From the NCBI GenBank assembly GCA_025024175.1, contig QCXZ01000137.1, positions 2,666,001-2,730,000 on the forward strand: 64,000 nt of DNA, given 5' to 3'. The position numbers and the translations under genes were made by a program. Below the pieces are notes generated by a model that saw only the letters and a program-made list of their open reading frames with translations, was not told the DNA's origin and ran no database searches. The stretch is from Rhyzopertha dominica. Its lineage: Eukaryota > Arthropoda > Insecta > Coleoptera > Bostrichidae. The stretch's first letter is position 1, and each line of letters starts with the position of its first letter. Positions 33,770-45,668 of this stretch are shown piece after piece.

Positions 33770-33940
33770 AAGTCTAACGTCCCCTAAACTGCAGTTCTCA
33801 AAATGTTTATCAAAGTTTTTGTAATTTCTCGTACGGAACAATTATAAGAAATTAAAATTAAAACAAAGATTAAATCCTCTAGAATATACAGATTTTATTA
33901 AATATATACAAAAATACAAAAATATATACAAAATAAAAAT

Positions 33941-35359
33941 TTAAAAATCCTCGAAGGAGTCCGAATCTTCGTCCTCACTATCCTCTGTGTTTACAGTAAA
34001 AATTAGAGGCCTAATTTCATCAATAATTTTTTCTTGTTCTGAAGAATTAATAATAATTTTTTCTGTGTGTTCCACGAACGACACCCATTTTTCACTTGGA
34101 ATTTGGTCCAAAGCTTCTTCCCACATTTTTAATACATCCTCTTCTTTCGAGCCTAACTTCGCAATGTTTTTGTCGAAATAGTTTTTGGCTACTCCCCATA
34201 TCAGCTCAATAGGATTGAAATGACAATGATATGGGGGTAGCCTTAATATTTCATGCCCATATTGATGAGCTAATTCGTCAACATAATACAAACATTTTTC
34301 GGTTTGGCCACTTTCTTTGGCCAATTTCAGTAAGTCGGATTTTAAATAGATATCTGCAGGTATGTGAACGTGGTGTTCATTAAGCCATCTGATAATATCA
34401 TTTTTTAGCCATGAACCAGTTGGCTGGGGGTTTTTTCTGCGGCTATGATATGAGGCATTGTCCAATATTATAATAGATGGCTCTTCAAGTTTTTTTAAAA
34501 TAGACTCCTCAAACCATTTCTCGAAGAAAACGGCGTTCATGTTTTCGTGGTAGTCGTCTGACTTCTTGCCGCTTGCGAAACACTGTCCTGCTTCCGGTAT
34601 AAAACCCATCTTGCCCCCCGCATGCACAATAATGTAACGTTTTCCACTTCCACATTTCGTTGGTTGTTGGTAGCAACGCACACTGTTGTCTTGCCAAGAT
34701 CTCTTTTCTCCACCTTTACTAAATATCCAAGTCTCATCTAAAAAGACAAACGGTTTTGGGGACTCACTTTTTAAATTTTTTATATAGTTTCGAAGAAACT
34801 CGTGGCGTTTAGAAACAATGTGAGACATTTCACACAAACATTTTCTGTTTTGCGTTTTTTTGTAACGGAAGCCCAAAGATTTTATTATTTTACTTAAAGA
34901 TGGAAGACTAAGTTCCAAAATTTTTTTGTCTTTTAAGGTTTTAGCGAGTAATTGTAAAGTTACATATTCTTTTTTTTCATAGAGCGAATAGATTTCGGAC
35001 CGTATTTGCTCTTTAATTTCTGGCGGTAAGTCTTTAGTTAAAGGAGCTTTTCGTTGTAAGGCCGGTTTATTTACAGATCCTAAGGAAAAATATATTATTA
35101 CTAATTATTCTAAACCGCCTACAAAAAACTTACCAGTATTTCGTTGAAGACGCAAATAATTTTGCACGGATGTAACACTAATGCCACATGCTACAGCAGT
35201 TCTTTCTTGCACTTTTTTAAAGTCAACAGGAATTGCACCAGAAGCTTCAATACAACGTTTTTCATTTGAAAAAAAATCGTGCACTTTTAACACCATATTA
35301 CGACAACAGTCTTTTAATTGTTTATACAGGGGCTCTTGCTTTTCGAAAGTCACTTCCAT
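33941..35359 (-). CDS. transposase with D-D(84)E triad, one intron
   Basis: Two exons, 35359-35134 and 35079-33941, are joined across a 54-base intron (donor CTG/GTAAGT, acceptor CCTTAG). They give 454 residues with no stop. Exon 1 holds MEVTFEKQEPLYKQLKDCCR and a helix-turn-helix (RTAVACGISVTSVQNYLRL). Exon 2 adds a second one (LQLLAKTLKDKKILELSLPS). The catalytic core is VFLDETWIF (D about residue 190), IIILDNASYHS (D about 282) and CHFNPIELIWG (E about 367). The 84-residue gap between the last two replaces the usual 34. The tail is very acidic (EDSEDEDSDSFEDF). The start ATG is taken as the first in the exon 1 frame. DDE-type enzyme by motif; activity is inferred only. Confidence 0.88.
35080..35133 (-). 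other. intron of the D-D(84)E transposase gene
   Basis: 54 bases, GTAAGT at the donor and TTTTTCCTTAG at the acceptor. Splicing restores the frame (phase 1) between RNTG and SVNKPALQ. Confidence 0.85.
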
Positions 35360-36320
35360 ATTTTACAATAACACGACTAACACTAACGAAAATTCAATCT
35401 GTTCTAAATGCAAGAGAAAGCGCTTTCTGTCTAAAAGTGCTACCGTCTTAAACAGGTATAAATTAGTTGCCCAGGTACTCTGGATAATTGTTATTTTCTC
35501 GGAAACTGTTGATGTTATTGTAATCAATAATTTTAAGAAACAGGATTAACTCGCAAACCTAGGTAAACAACCACCAATATAAATCTGAAATTACTGTATC
35601 TTTAAAATGGAATCATTTGTTTATGTTGTTATATTTAGATAGTTTTAAATTGTTATCAAAGCCGAGTTACAGAATACAAAATTTATATAAAATATTTGTA
35701 ATGAGAAGTTATATATTTACGGTAAAACCCGGTTATCGGAAATCGGGTTAGCCGAAACGAAGACGAAAAACAAAATCGCCAAAATATCCGAAATTACACT
35801 TATCGTTCAGGAAAATTAGTCCCAAAAAAAGACCGCATTGCCGAAAAAGTCGTACAAAGTTGAAAATGTTTTTGATCGACTTTAAACATCCCAAATTTCA
35901 AATTTAAATGTAAGATTGTCACGTCGCGTCGACTTTTTGCGACCGATTTTAATTGCACATCAAATACTAGTTGAAAAAACTGAAACTATCTCGAAATGTA
36001 ATGCCTAATTCGGATGCAATTCAAGACGGACAGTCAAAAAGGCATCTAGCCGATATTATGTCTATGGCGCCGGACGGCATGAAGATTCTAGCGCGCCAAA
36101 AATAGAAAAATCAAAAATCGCTAAAAGTACTTATTAGACCATGAATAGCTTGGTTAAAGTTTGATGTTGATTGTACTATTGCCGATTGAACCTGGGACTG
36201 ACATTCACATTTAAACATTTTAGACGAGATAAAATAAAAACTATGATCAAATCAGAATTTAAGAGAAATTACAAAAACTTTGATATACATGTTGAGAACT
36301 GCAGTATACGGAATGTTGGA

Positions 36321-36586
36321 ATGTTTGTTTCCAAAGTGCTTCATACAATTTAAACTCTTCTAATCATTTGGGTTAAGGGCTATTTTTGCTTACCTGCTTG
36401 GTCCACCCATCTGTCTGTACAAATTTCAATGAGTTGCGAGCGGCACACAAATTCACACCGATTCTTCTTGTTACTTACTGGTAGCAGTACCAGATTTGCC
36501 GCTTGATATCAACTACTAAGATTAGGGCGGTACCTCTGGTATCACCCCGGACTACCTCCTGGCCCTAGGAGTCGATTTTACAGACT
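36321..36586 (-). repeat. long inverted end, right arm
   Basis: An inverted copy of 33502-33769, lacking two bases within GGTA(TA)AGC. Confidence 0.93.
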
Positions 36587-36589
36587 ATA

Positions 36590-38149
36590 CTTGAGTTGCA
36601 GTTTATCGAAGACGAAACCTTATACTATCGCTATATTACTGCGTTTTCCACTTTTTAATCGAAACCAGAGGCATCGGTCACAAAATTATGTCAAAAATTC
36701 TTCAATAGGATGGAGTCCTTTACGTCGTCGGTCGTGATTGTTCGCAAGGACGTAACGGACAGGGAAGTTATTTGCCGCGTTCCCCCGGGATGATACCTTT
36801 GGTTTTTCCATCATCCGGAGCGTAGTGGGAAACGTTTTTCATTCGGCAACACGCCGCATGTTTTATCGATTTCCACACAGCGGGCTGACCTAGAACTGCG
36901 CCCAACCTACACCAACTACGAGCGCGAGCAGATGAAGATGTTACCGAGTCGGTGGAAAACGTGTTCTTAAGAAAACATGTCATACTACTAATTAAAATGT
37001 GAGGAAAACGTGTTTTCTTCTGAAAAAATCGTTTCCTAATTTTTTTTATTAATTTATCTGATGGTATCGTCAACTTAATATTGTAGTTTACAATTTTGAC
37101 GCTAGCTGTTCCTAAAGGACATTATATTACAAACTTATAGAAATATTAAGAATTTAAGGAATATTTCCATATGTTCTTTCAAACGATTTGCAAGGGGCAA
37201 CATGTTCATTATTAGACTGTTTCAGAATCAGCTACAGACAGATCTGTTTTGCTGTTGTTACAGCTCATCAGTTCAGACAGCACGACATAGAATTGCTTTT
37301 GCTTATGTACTTACAACTTACCAACGTTTCAGTTTCTACCCAAGATACTGTTTTCAATTTGCCCCTTGGTATTCAACCAGGGAAAATTAATTATTACTGC
37401 AACGATTATTTATGTACTACTTTAAATCGAAGAAAAGTCACAGTCTCTCAAGATGTCAATGTCGGGTTTCCTTGCAGGCTAGGTCACTGGCGATATTATA
37501 ATTCAAAGGGCGTCTGGCACGTATCTCATTCCCCGGAAGGATAAATTTAATGTATTAGACCGTGAAACCGTGTTTTCCTTCCACCTCCGCTCGTTCCAAG
37601 GGCACCAGCACAAAAAGGAATTAAATCAAGCCTTACGTAACGTACCGGCGTAATCCATTAACATAATTGATGCCTGACAGTATGTAGACGTTATGATGTA
37701 GGAGTCGCACTTTCATGGCAAAAAGGGCCTTGGTGTTTCAGTTTTTATACGCGTTAAAAAAACGTGTTTGATTTTTTGATAAAATATTCGAGGTGTTTGC
37801 TTCGGTAATCATAGTCTCTTGGTTTTGCCTAGCATACAGGGATACAAAGCAATGTGTATAAACAAACAAACGCAGCTTCTAACTAAAACAACAAAATTAA
37901 AGTTGCATAAGACACAGACAGACAAGAAAGAGTGCAAATAATTCTAATAACAGTCTGTTTTGGTTGCCATGGACACCAGGTTTCGCTGTTTTTTCGTCTC
38001 ATCAGACGGAGATACTAACTTGCCAACCAACAAAGACAGGTTACTCTAAGTACATAAATGTACGAATAATATTAACTAATAATAATGCACAAAAGGGCAC
38101 GGCGTCATCTAAGTTGATCCACTGCAATTAGAGTCGATAGCTATCTATA
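36590..38149. other. intergenic DNA with GC-richer island and a repeat scrap
   Basis: 36720-36960 is GC-rich without a recognisable gene. 37212-37300 (ACAGCTCATCAGTTCAGACA) is a diverged partial copy of arm B of the repeat at 25738-25855. A 118-codon plus frame at 37188-37544 overlaps that scrap and shows no known domain. Confidence 0.45.
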
Positions 38150-38350
38150 GCTACTGAGCTCAAACTGCAGGGAAAAGTACGATTCCGTTACAGCATGGGG
38201 ATATTCGTCGACCCAAATATGCGTATTGTGAAAACTAACAACTCTATTTCGTGCGAACGGGACCACATCAGTAAAAAGAATATTAGCAACGAAATGGGGT
38301 TTTCAGCAACATTGCGTAGAAACCAGCGCCAAAAAACCAAACCTGTTGAT
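38150..38350 (-). pseudogene. DD41D transposase scrap
   Basis: The minus strand reads WFLRNVAENP, then after a one-base frameshift NILFTDVVPFARNRVVSFHN followed by THIWVDEYPHAVTES. It matches the block around the first catalytic aspartate of DD41D proteins (compare LVLWSDESCFTRDGITNFHN at 40585-40650). The neighbouring blocks are missing. Confidence 0.6.
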
Positions 38351-39114
38351 GATCAGGTAAAGTAAGGACTTCTTTGTTTATTTTGTACCATACCCTTATC
38401 AAACTTCAAAATTTTCATAATTTAAGATTCAAGTTCATAACAGCTTTGTCTTCTACAATTTGAGGTAAACATGCATCAAGCTTTCTTTCTACAAATCCAC
38501 TTCTCGTTTCGGCATTCATCATCGTGAATATGGCGCTCTTTTTATGGGTTCCTAAAAAATTCTATACGATTAGAAAAATATGGATTGCTGCATAAATCAT
38601 TTTTTGTTTGAAGTCAAATTCGTAAACTTTAATATTCTACCATTCAATATAGTAAGATATATACTACAGTAGACAAGCATTTGTAAGAAGAAATGTTTGT
38701 GCTGTTATAAAACAAGCGTTCTAAAAACCATTAAAGTTTGCTGAGAAAAAAAAACAATCTGCGTATTTGACTTCTGCGTACCATGAGTCAACATACAAAT
38801 GTGTAACAATAACAACACAAACACAAGCAGTAAAATTCACCAGCCTTTTAGCTCTCCGTAAGCATGTTTCTGTCGTCCCTTTTAGAGTATCAAGCGAGGC
38901 AATTTCCATATATTGCTGAAAATGAGCAGAGCTGCAGACAGAAGCTCTTAATTTGGTATAAAATGCACCTGAAACCGGGCAATAGACGTAACAAAACCTG
39001 CTAGTCGTTTCTACATCTGTCGGAGCGAAGACTAATGGATATAAAAAAGTTACGGAATGGGGAAAACGCGGAAATGGAGACGAAGAAAATGTCTGGCGGT
39101 GTTGCCAAATAACG
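38351..39114. other. intergenic DNA
   Basis: A 157-codon minus frame (38721-39194) has no recognisable domain and runs into the repeat at 39115; it is probably chance. Nothing else is seen. Confidence 0.4.
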
Positions 39115-40013
39115 TGACAATATACTAATATACTGAATAAAGAACACATTACTTGTAATACGAGTAGTAGTTGGGTACAAATAGGGCACTTCATTGAGCA
39201 GACTTTACTAACATATACCTACTTCAAGATGTAGAGAAACAACGCCGTAATTAACATCCTTACGAATCATAGATGGTCATTTTGTACCAGATCATGTGCT
39301 TGTTTGAATGCCTTATTTTTGACATCATATTAAGCAAATACTTTATTTAGGCTTTATACTTACTTTTAAAATCTGTGATATCTTCCTCTTTTGTTTCACA
39401 ATTTAATGAAATAAACTGACAATAATAAGAAACAAATAATGGCGGCTTTTCCCGATTTACCTTGATACATTCTGTCCAGTGTCCAACCATGGCTAAAGAA
39501 GCGGAACCCTCCACTTTGCTAGTGGCACGCGCAAATTCAAACAATTATTTCTTTGTCTCCAAAAACAGATTGTTGGATTAAAGCATCATTTTTTCTATTT
39601 AAATACATGTTGTTTGCTGTAACAACAGGTGTGTTTGAGTTGAACATTGAAATAGTTGAATAACAAAAAGAAACACTGATTTAACGAAAGATATATTTAT
39701 TAGAAATAAGCATTTACTTTTGTTGATATAATTCTTCAAAGCATTTAATTTAAATATTTGAAATTTTAACTCATTGGAATAAATTGTTTGACGGTGAAAA
39801 ATAATATTTTTTCGCTCAAATAATCATTAGGTTACTTGAACTCGCAAGTTTTGTTCGATCTCAAATAAATAGTTATATAGTTACAAACAAACTGATATTC
39901 TGCTTACAAATAAAATTTGTTTGTTTGAAGATAAATTTGTTGGGNCTAAAGAAATGTAAGTCAAACAAATTGATTTTATAAATCCAAACAAACAGTGTTA
40001 TCTGTATGCACTT
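39115..40013. repeat. TTTGTTTG-rich dispersed element, right part (copy C)
   Basis: Matches 53215-54112 with small indels. It contains the same breakpoint motif GGGCACTTCATTGAGCA at its left side. It ends in several TTTGTTTG/CAAACAAA motifs and ACAGTGTTATCTGT. The left half present in copies A and B is absent. A minus-strand frame at 39347-39544 (FEFARATSKVE, VGHWTECIKVNRE) is shared with copy B. Confidence 0.75.
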
Positions 40014-40138
40014 GGAAATTCCTCAGTGGTAAAGGTATTTGAATTATTATTTGGGAATTTACCTAAGTTGGCTTTGAATGATTACTTAATTATCAATTTA
40101 TTTGTCAAAATCACAAGGTTTTTTATGAGTTAGCAATT

Positions 40139-41199
40139 ATGTATGAATTTTCGACTGGGGAATATGCAGACATTATTTACACTTATGGATTAAGTAATGG
40201 CAATACTCGACGTGCAGCACGAGAATATGGACGTAGATTTCCAAATCGACACCAACCTGCTAGGTCAGTTTTTAGTGCATCCTTTCGACGACTTAGGGAA
40301 ACGGGTCATCCGGCACCGACACGTGTTCGTCCCCATGAAATAAATGTACAAAATGAAGAAAATGTTGTAGATGCTATTTTGGAGAACACTTCACTTAAAG
40401 TACGCGCCGGCTAGCAAATCAATTACAGTTGTCACAAAATTTTGTGTGGCGAACCTTAAATAAAGAGGTCTTACATCAATATCGTCGGCAAAGAGTTCAA
40501 ACACTACATCCTGAAGATAACCAGCAGCGATTAGAATTTTGCCAATGGTTTCTTCAGCAAAATGCACGTAATCCTAATTTTATTTCACTTGTTCTTTGGT
40601 CAGATGAATCATGCTTTACTAGGGATGGCATAACAAACTTCCATAATGAACATGTATGGTCTGCAAAATCCCCATGCCATTAGACCCAGGAGATTTCAGC
40701 GACGTTTTAGTTTGTTTGGGGTGGCATTTTCAATAATATCTAGCTGCCTATACATATCATAAATGATCGCTTAAATAGAGAGTTGTACAGACAACTTTTG
40801 GAGCATACTCTTTACGATCCAATAGACGAAGTACCACTTAATGTGATCGCTCATATGTGGTACCGGCATGACGGCGCACCACCACATAGAGGCAGAGAAC
40901 TAACTACCTGATTAAATAATAATTTTTTTAATCATTGGATTGGTAATGGAGGTCCAGTGGCATGCCCGCCACGCTCGCTGGATTTGAATCCTTTAGATTT
41001 TTATCTGTGGGGTCATATAAAGCAACTAATTTATCAGGTGGAGATTACCAATCGCGAGCAATTAATACAAATAATAATAAATACAAGCCATGTAATAAGA
41101 AACGATCCAAATTTTGTACAGCCCATAACACGGTCTTTAGTTCGAAGATGTGAAGCTTGTATTCTAGCGGAAGGTGGTTATTTTGAGCAGTTTTTATAA
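40139..41199 (+). pseudogene. DD41D transposase, broken
   Basis: It opens MYEFSTGEYADIIYTYGLSN with an amino-terminal helix-turn-helix. LVLWSDESCFTRDG follows (first D). After frameshifts come RHDGAPPHRGRE (second D) and SLDLNPLDFYLWGHIKQLIY (third D). The gap from the D of HDGA to the D of NPLD is 41 residues, as in the intact element at 42076. The end is RRCEACILAEGGYFEQFL. A stop after KVRAG, a frameshift near 40680 and a stop within the second motif break it. Inverted ends were not found. Confidence 0.85.
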
Positions 41200-42073
41200 A
41201 TGCTTATAACTTCTAGATTAAAAGAAAAAGGGCATATGTTCATAAAACATTTTTTACTTAGAATACCATCATTATTCATTTGTGCAAGTTTGTTATGAGA
41301 GGCTTGGCCAAATAAATTTGAAATTTCCGAAAAACCTCTCTGCATCCATAACAAAATTAAAATGCTCACATCAGAATCGCATCTCTACAATCAAACAAAC
41401 ACTATCATCCGATGCCCCCGTTGTTTCCTTCATATTTGCTTTCCGCAGGGCGCTGGCCCAGATAAAAACGCTTCCCCGCATTTGACATTCAAATCCGGCG
41501 AATGGAGGCTCTCGTACATAAAGATAAGCCTAGTGAAGCATCTCACTCATTGTGTATGGGTCCGTGTAACAGGGGATCCGAACAATTGTCACTGTGACGC
41601 CATGCATCCGGCTTATTCGCAACGCACCTCAGCAAAAAGGCACTTCCGGCTTACGTCTTATTAGACGGAGCGCCTCCGCCATAGTTGTAGCCTGTGGACG
41701 GGGTTGATAAGTTTTCGAAACAAAAAGTTGGCAGAGGGTGCCGGCATACAAAGAACTTGCCGTGTTATTCATTACTTAGCTTTAGCACGGCTGGTGTTCA
41801 GGATTTAATATTAGCTAGCCATAAACTTAACTAACTATATTACGTCCAGATTTCTGCAGGCTCCTGGAATTCCATTGTGTCACTAGTGCTGAAAGTAGTA
41901 CGTGACGGTACTTTCCACACAACTATTTAACAGCCTTGAATAACGAACGTTCTTTTGAGTATTTTCCTTTGTTTGTTTAAAACACACCCAAGTAAAACGA
42001 TAAAATAGTATTAATCCACACATAAGAATCGTAAAATACAACTTTATCTACTACTGGAATAATGAAATTACTA
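41200..42073. other. intergenic DNA with GC-richer island
   Basis: 41400-41700 is GC-richer, with overlapping short frames that show no known domain. Nothing else is seen. Confidence 0.4.
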
Positions 42074-42075
42074 TA

Positions 42076-42416
42076 CAGGGTGATTTTTTGAAAACTTCAC
42101 ACCTTAAATAACTTTAAATAGAGGAAAAATTTAAAATTTTGCAAAAAACAGGTAAACTTTTGTTTGCAGGGGGACAACTTTTGAGATAAGTTTTTAATGG
42201 ATAGCGCTTACCCTCTTAGCGGGGTAGATACCCCTTCAAAAATTTTAAATGAAACTACCCATCTTACGATACATCATTTAAAAGCTTATTACACAAGGAG
42301 TCTTGCCATGTAATTAGTTTTACTATTTTTTACCCATTGACGGGGTAGTGGGTCAAAAAGTGCATTGTAGCAAGTGGCTTATAAAATGGAATATTTTGGA
42401 CTTTTTTTAACAAAAT
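42076..42416 (+). repeat. DD41D long inverted end, left
   Basis: An inverted, diverged copy of 44034-44373. It contains an inner landmark TGGATAGCGCTTACCCTCTT shared in reverse by the other arm. Confidence 0.9.
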
Positions 42417-42704
42417 TTATTGTCTTGCAGTTACAATAAAAATTGTCCTTACTTAAGCCTAAAAAAACTTGTTAAAAAATAATTGTTACACCTAAGCAAA
42501 ATGCCAAAAATACTTAAAATTTTCTTTCGACATTACTTGATATTGCAACTCGACAGTTTATACTGAATTGGCTAAATAATTATCTACTTTGTGTTTCCAA
42601 TTTTTTGTTTCCACTTTTTGGCTACTTCTTTGGCACGACCATCTTTTTGTTCACATTCCTTTTTATAAATCGCGTGAAATTTTAAAGTGAGAGTCCAAGT
42701 GATA

Positions 42705-43790
42705 ATGATTTATTCAACTGCCGAAAGGGTAGAAATAATTTTTATTTACGGTGCTGAGCATAGCTGTGCTCGTGTGTCAGCAAGGGTGTTTAACGAACGG
42801 CACCCCGATAAAAATGTTGACGCTAGGTACATTCTCGATCTCGTGCAGAAATTTCAAGACACTGGATCTGTAGTAAACAAAAAAAGGGCAGGGAATAGAG
42901 TCGTTGATGAAATGGCCCAACTTGAAGTACTTGGTCATTTTGCAATGGATCCAACTAGCTCTTTGCGTAACATTTCTACAGCCACTGGACTTTCTTATTC
43001 ATCTGTAAGGAAAGTTACAAAACTGCACAAATTCCATCCCTATAAGATGAAAACTCTCCAGGAACTCGGCGAAGATGACTTCGATAGAAGGCTGCAATTT
43101 TGCGAAATTATGACAGAAAAGATTATAGTAAATCCAAATCTAATAAAAAATATCTGCTTCAGTGATGAATGCATATTTTTTTTGAACTGCTATGTAAATA
43201 AACATAACGTCAGGTACTGGAGTGACGAAGATCCTTATATTTTTCGAGAAGGTCATACACAAGTTCCTCAGAAGCTGAACGTCTGGGCTGGAATACTTGG
43301 CAACGGAATTGTAGGTCCAATTTTCATTGATGGGACGCTAAATGGGAGAATGTATTTAGAATTACTTGATAACGTTATTGATCCTTTAATCACAGAGCAA
43401 TTAGAAAACCAACGTGACCCTGAAGGAAATCCAATGTTGGATGAATACGAATTGTTTTACCAACATGATGGAGCCCCACCGCATTACGTCATTAACGTGC
43501 GAAATTGGTTAAATCATAGATTTCCTCTTCACTGGATTGGTAGGCGTGGAACAATTGAATGGCCGCCACGATCACCCGATTTGACTGCTTTAGATTTCTT
43601 TCTATGGGGTCATTTAAAATCTGTGGTTTACAAAACACAACCTACTAGCCTGGACGATCTGCGAGAAAGAATTATTAACGAGTGCAGGAGGATTCCACCT
43701 GAAACTTTCCGAAAAGTGCAGCAGGAGTTCGAGAACCGTCTGTATTATTGTATGGAAAGAGGTGGTGCACATTTTGAGAATCTATTGTAA
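42705..43790 (+). CDS. DD41D transposase
   Basis: 361 residues from the ATG at 42705 (MIYSTAERVEIIFIYGAEHS). The frame is open upstream to 42687, but only GTG precedes. Residues 1-120 are two helix-turn-helix modules. The catalytic triad is CFSDECIFF (D about 154), YQHDGAPPHY (D about 255) and SPDLTALDFFLWGH (D about 297), with 41 residues between the last two. NVWAGILGNGIVGPIFIDG lies between the first and second. The carboxy end is YYCMERGGAHFENLL. It is complete, without stops. It would excise and insert the surrounding element at TA sites; activity is inferred. Confidence 0.93.
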   Translation: MIYSTAERVEIIFIYGAEHSCARVSARVFNERHPDKNVDARYILDLVQKFQDTGSVVNKKRAGNRVVDEMAQLEVLGHFAMDPTSSLRNISTATGLSYSSVRKVTKLHKFHPYKMKTLQELGEDDFDRRLQFCEIMTEKIIVNPNLIKNICFSDECIFFLNCYVNKHNVRYWSDEDPYIFREGHTQVPQKLNVWAGILGNGIVGPIFIDGTLNGRMYLELLDNVIDPLITEQLENQRDPEGNPMLDEYELFYQHDGAPPHYVINVRNWLNHRFPLHWIGRRGTIEWPPRSPDLTALDFFLWGHLKSVVYKTQPTSLDDLRERIINECRRIPPETFRKVQQEFENRLYYCMERGGAHFENLL

Positions 43791-44033
43791 GGTTTGAATT
43801 TCTATGGTTTTGTTCACACTGTTTTTGGAGTTACAAATAAATAATTTTTCTTTTTCGTGGACATGGACTTTCTAAAAAATTACATAATAAATACTTTAAT
43901 GTTAATAATAATGTTAAAAGAAAATTTTCAGTATTCTGGGAGTTTTTTTAAGTGTCATATTTTTTACAAGTTGTTTGTTTAAATTTTGTGTTCTCGTAAG
44001 GACAAATTTTATTTCCGCTCTAAAATAAAATAC

Positions 44034-44373
44034 ATTTTGTTGAAAAGAGTCCAAAATATTCAATTTAATAAGCAACCTGTTTCGTAGGCACTATTAATCT
44101 ATTACCCCGTCAATAAGTTAAACGTGGTAAAACTAATTACATGGCGAGATTCTTTGTGAAATAAGCTTTCAAATGATGTATCACAAGATGGATAGTTCCA
44201 TTTAAAATTTTTAAAGGGGTGTCTACCCTGCTCAGAGAGTAAGCGCTATCCATTAAAAACTTATCTCAAAAGTTGTCCCCCTGCAAACAAAAGTTTACCT
44301 GTTTTTGTAAATTTTTAAATTTTTGCTATATTTAAAGTTATTTAAGGTGTGAAGTTTTCAAAAAATCACCCTG
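44034..44373 (-). repeat. DD41D long inverted end, right
   Basis: Partner of 42076-42416. Confidence 0.9.
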
Positions 44374-44375
44374 TA

Positions 44376-44683
44376 TTCTACTAGTGAGATAAAGAAAAAT
44401 ACAATCTTAAGGCTGTTCATACGTGTTGGGCCAAGTAAAATTTTTAGGACGGCAACATAATTAGTCCACGTGGACGTGACAAAGCCTGTCACTATATTGC
44501 AGCTGCTCTATCGGTCTGCAAGATAAGTTATGACCTCTAACCTGTCACTTTAGTATTGACAGCATATTGCATACGGACCAACCGTTTATGAGCACGGTAA
44601 TTTGTTATTTGGGCAAAAGTTACTTTTTCTGGTGAAACTTTTTTTTAATTTAGTTGAATTATGTGTAATTAATTTTACACTAA
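44376..44683. other. intergenic spacer
   Basis: No feature is recognised between the DD41D element and the YqaJ/Mutator relic. Confidence 0.4.
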
Positions 44684-44893
44684 GTAAATTTATTGCATTC
44701 TTACAACTCTGACTTGTACCCTTTACCCCCAAGTAAAACTTTTTTGACGAATAAATACTTTTATCAAAATTTAAAAAAGTAAAGCAAGTAATGGTATGTT
44801 TTATTATAAAATATAATCAAGATAGATTTTGTGAATATATTTGAAAAACTCAGAAACGGAATGTTTACTATTAATAATACTAATCGCCGATTT

Positions 44894-45253
44894 TTATGTA
44901 CATAAAGAGTTAAAATGTAATCTCAAAATCATAAAAAAATTACTTTTGTTTCTGTAAAGTAATGTATAAAAATAACAATTACCGTTAATATATTTATTTA
45001 TACAGTAATGTTTGATAACTATAATGGCAGTGTCATTAACTGGACTTGCAGCAAGAAACTGGTGATTGCAGTGCACAAATAAACCAGAGTTTTTAATTTT
45101 AAGTCCAGTTAAAGTTTCAATTTTTTTTGCCAAGTCTTCATTATCACTGCCCCAACGTATATATTTATTGCCTTTGAAGGGAAAAATGAAAAAAACCTTT
45201 ATCAAGAATGTCATAGATATTGGGATTCCGGCGAAATACAACACGACCAACAT
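44894..45253 (-). pseudogene. YqaJ-like nuclease domain relic
   Basis: The frame reads KGNKYIRWGSDNEDLAKKIE, then GLKIKNSGLFVHCNHQFLAA and SPVNDTAIIVIKHYC. This gives the YqaJ order: W/Y-G-x-x-N-E helix, G-L-F-V-H, F-L-A-A-S-P-D (D here lost), and E-I-K (E here V). Catalytic residues are therefore mutated. Such nucleases act on DNA ends and are known from phages; the animal versions sit in transposon proteins. Confidence 0.6.
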
Positions 45254-45668
45254 TGGAAGCAGTTAAACTAATATAATCGTTCTTGGAACCACCTGGGATT
45301 AGCAGATTGACCTATGCTATCTTTTTCTATTTCATCAAGTCCTGTTGAATTTTTTGGAAGCAGTTCTCCCATTTGCTGCTCTTTATAGTCATCATCGATG
45401 ACATCTTCTTCATCAGATTCACTGTTGACTTGGGCACGATCTGATCGGGACCAACAGACTTGTTTTTTTTTTGTGGTTGATCATCTGCGAAAAGTCTTCT
45501 ACAAGCTTCATCTCGTTTCCGCTTAGGAATACGGCTCATATTTTTTTTTGTAAATTTTCCGAGGGTTCGTTTAGCAATTTTTCGATGAATTATTTGTCCC
45601 TGTTGCGTTGCTAGTCATGTTTAATAAANCGTTTGAACATTTTGTACTAATCTTTTAGAGCATGTCAG

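Larger units (their letters stand above)
33501..36587 (-). mobile_element. intact long-spacing DDE element with 267-base inverted ends
   Basis: The two arms (33502-33769 and 36321-36586) are inverted copies with only a few differences, starting AGTCTGTAAAATCGACTCCT. Both sides are flanked by TA (33499-33500, 36588-36589), the target duplication of the IS630-Tc1-mariner group. The 3.09 kb body carries one spliced transposase gene on the minus strand with no stop or frameshift. The near-identity of the long arms points to a young insertion. The catalytic spacing D-D(84)E is unusual; the nearest described group I can recall is the DD82E (Sailor-like) type. Confidence 0.92.
42076..44373 (+). mobile_element. 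intact DD41D element with 340-base inverted ends
   Basis: The ends CAGGGTGATTTTTTGAAAAC (42076) and its complement (to 44373) belong to inverted arms 42076-42416 and 44034-44373. TA flanks both sides (42074-42075, 44374-44375). The body holds one full transposase frame. The arms differ by scattered substitutions and small gaps, so the insertion is not brand new. The family (rosa/VISITOR-like DD41D) is known in insects; the long arms are the notable feature. Confidence 0.93.

Noticed and set aside
38721..39194. 157-codon minus-strand frame
   Set aside because: Composition is like random AT-rich DNA and its first 80 bases lie in the copy C repeat; no domain.
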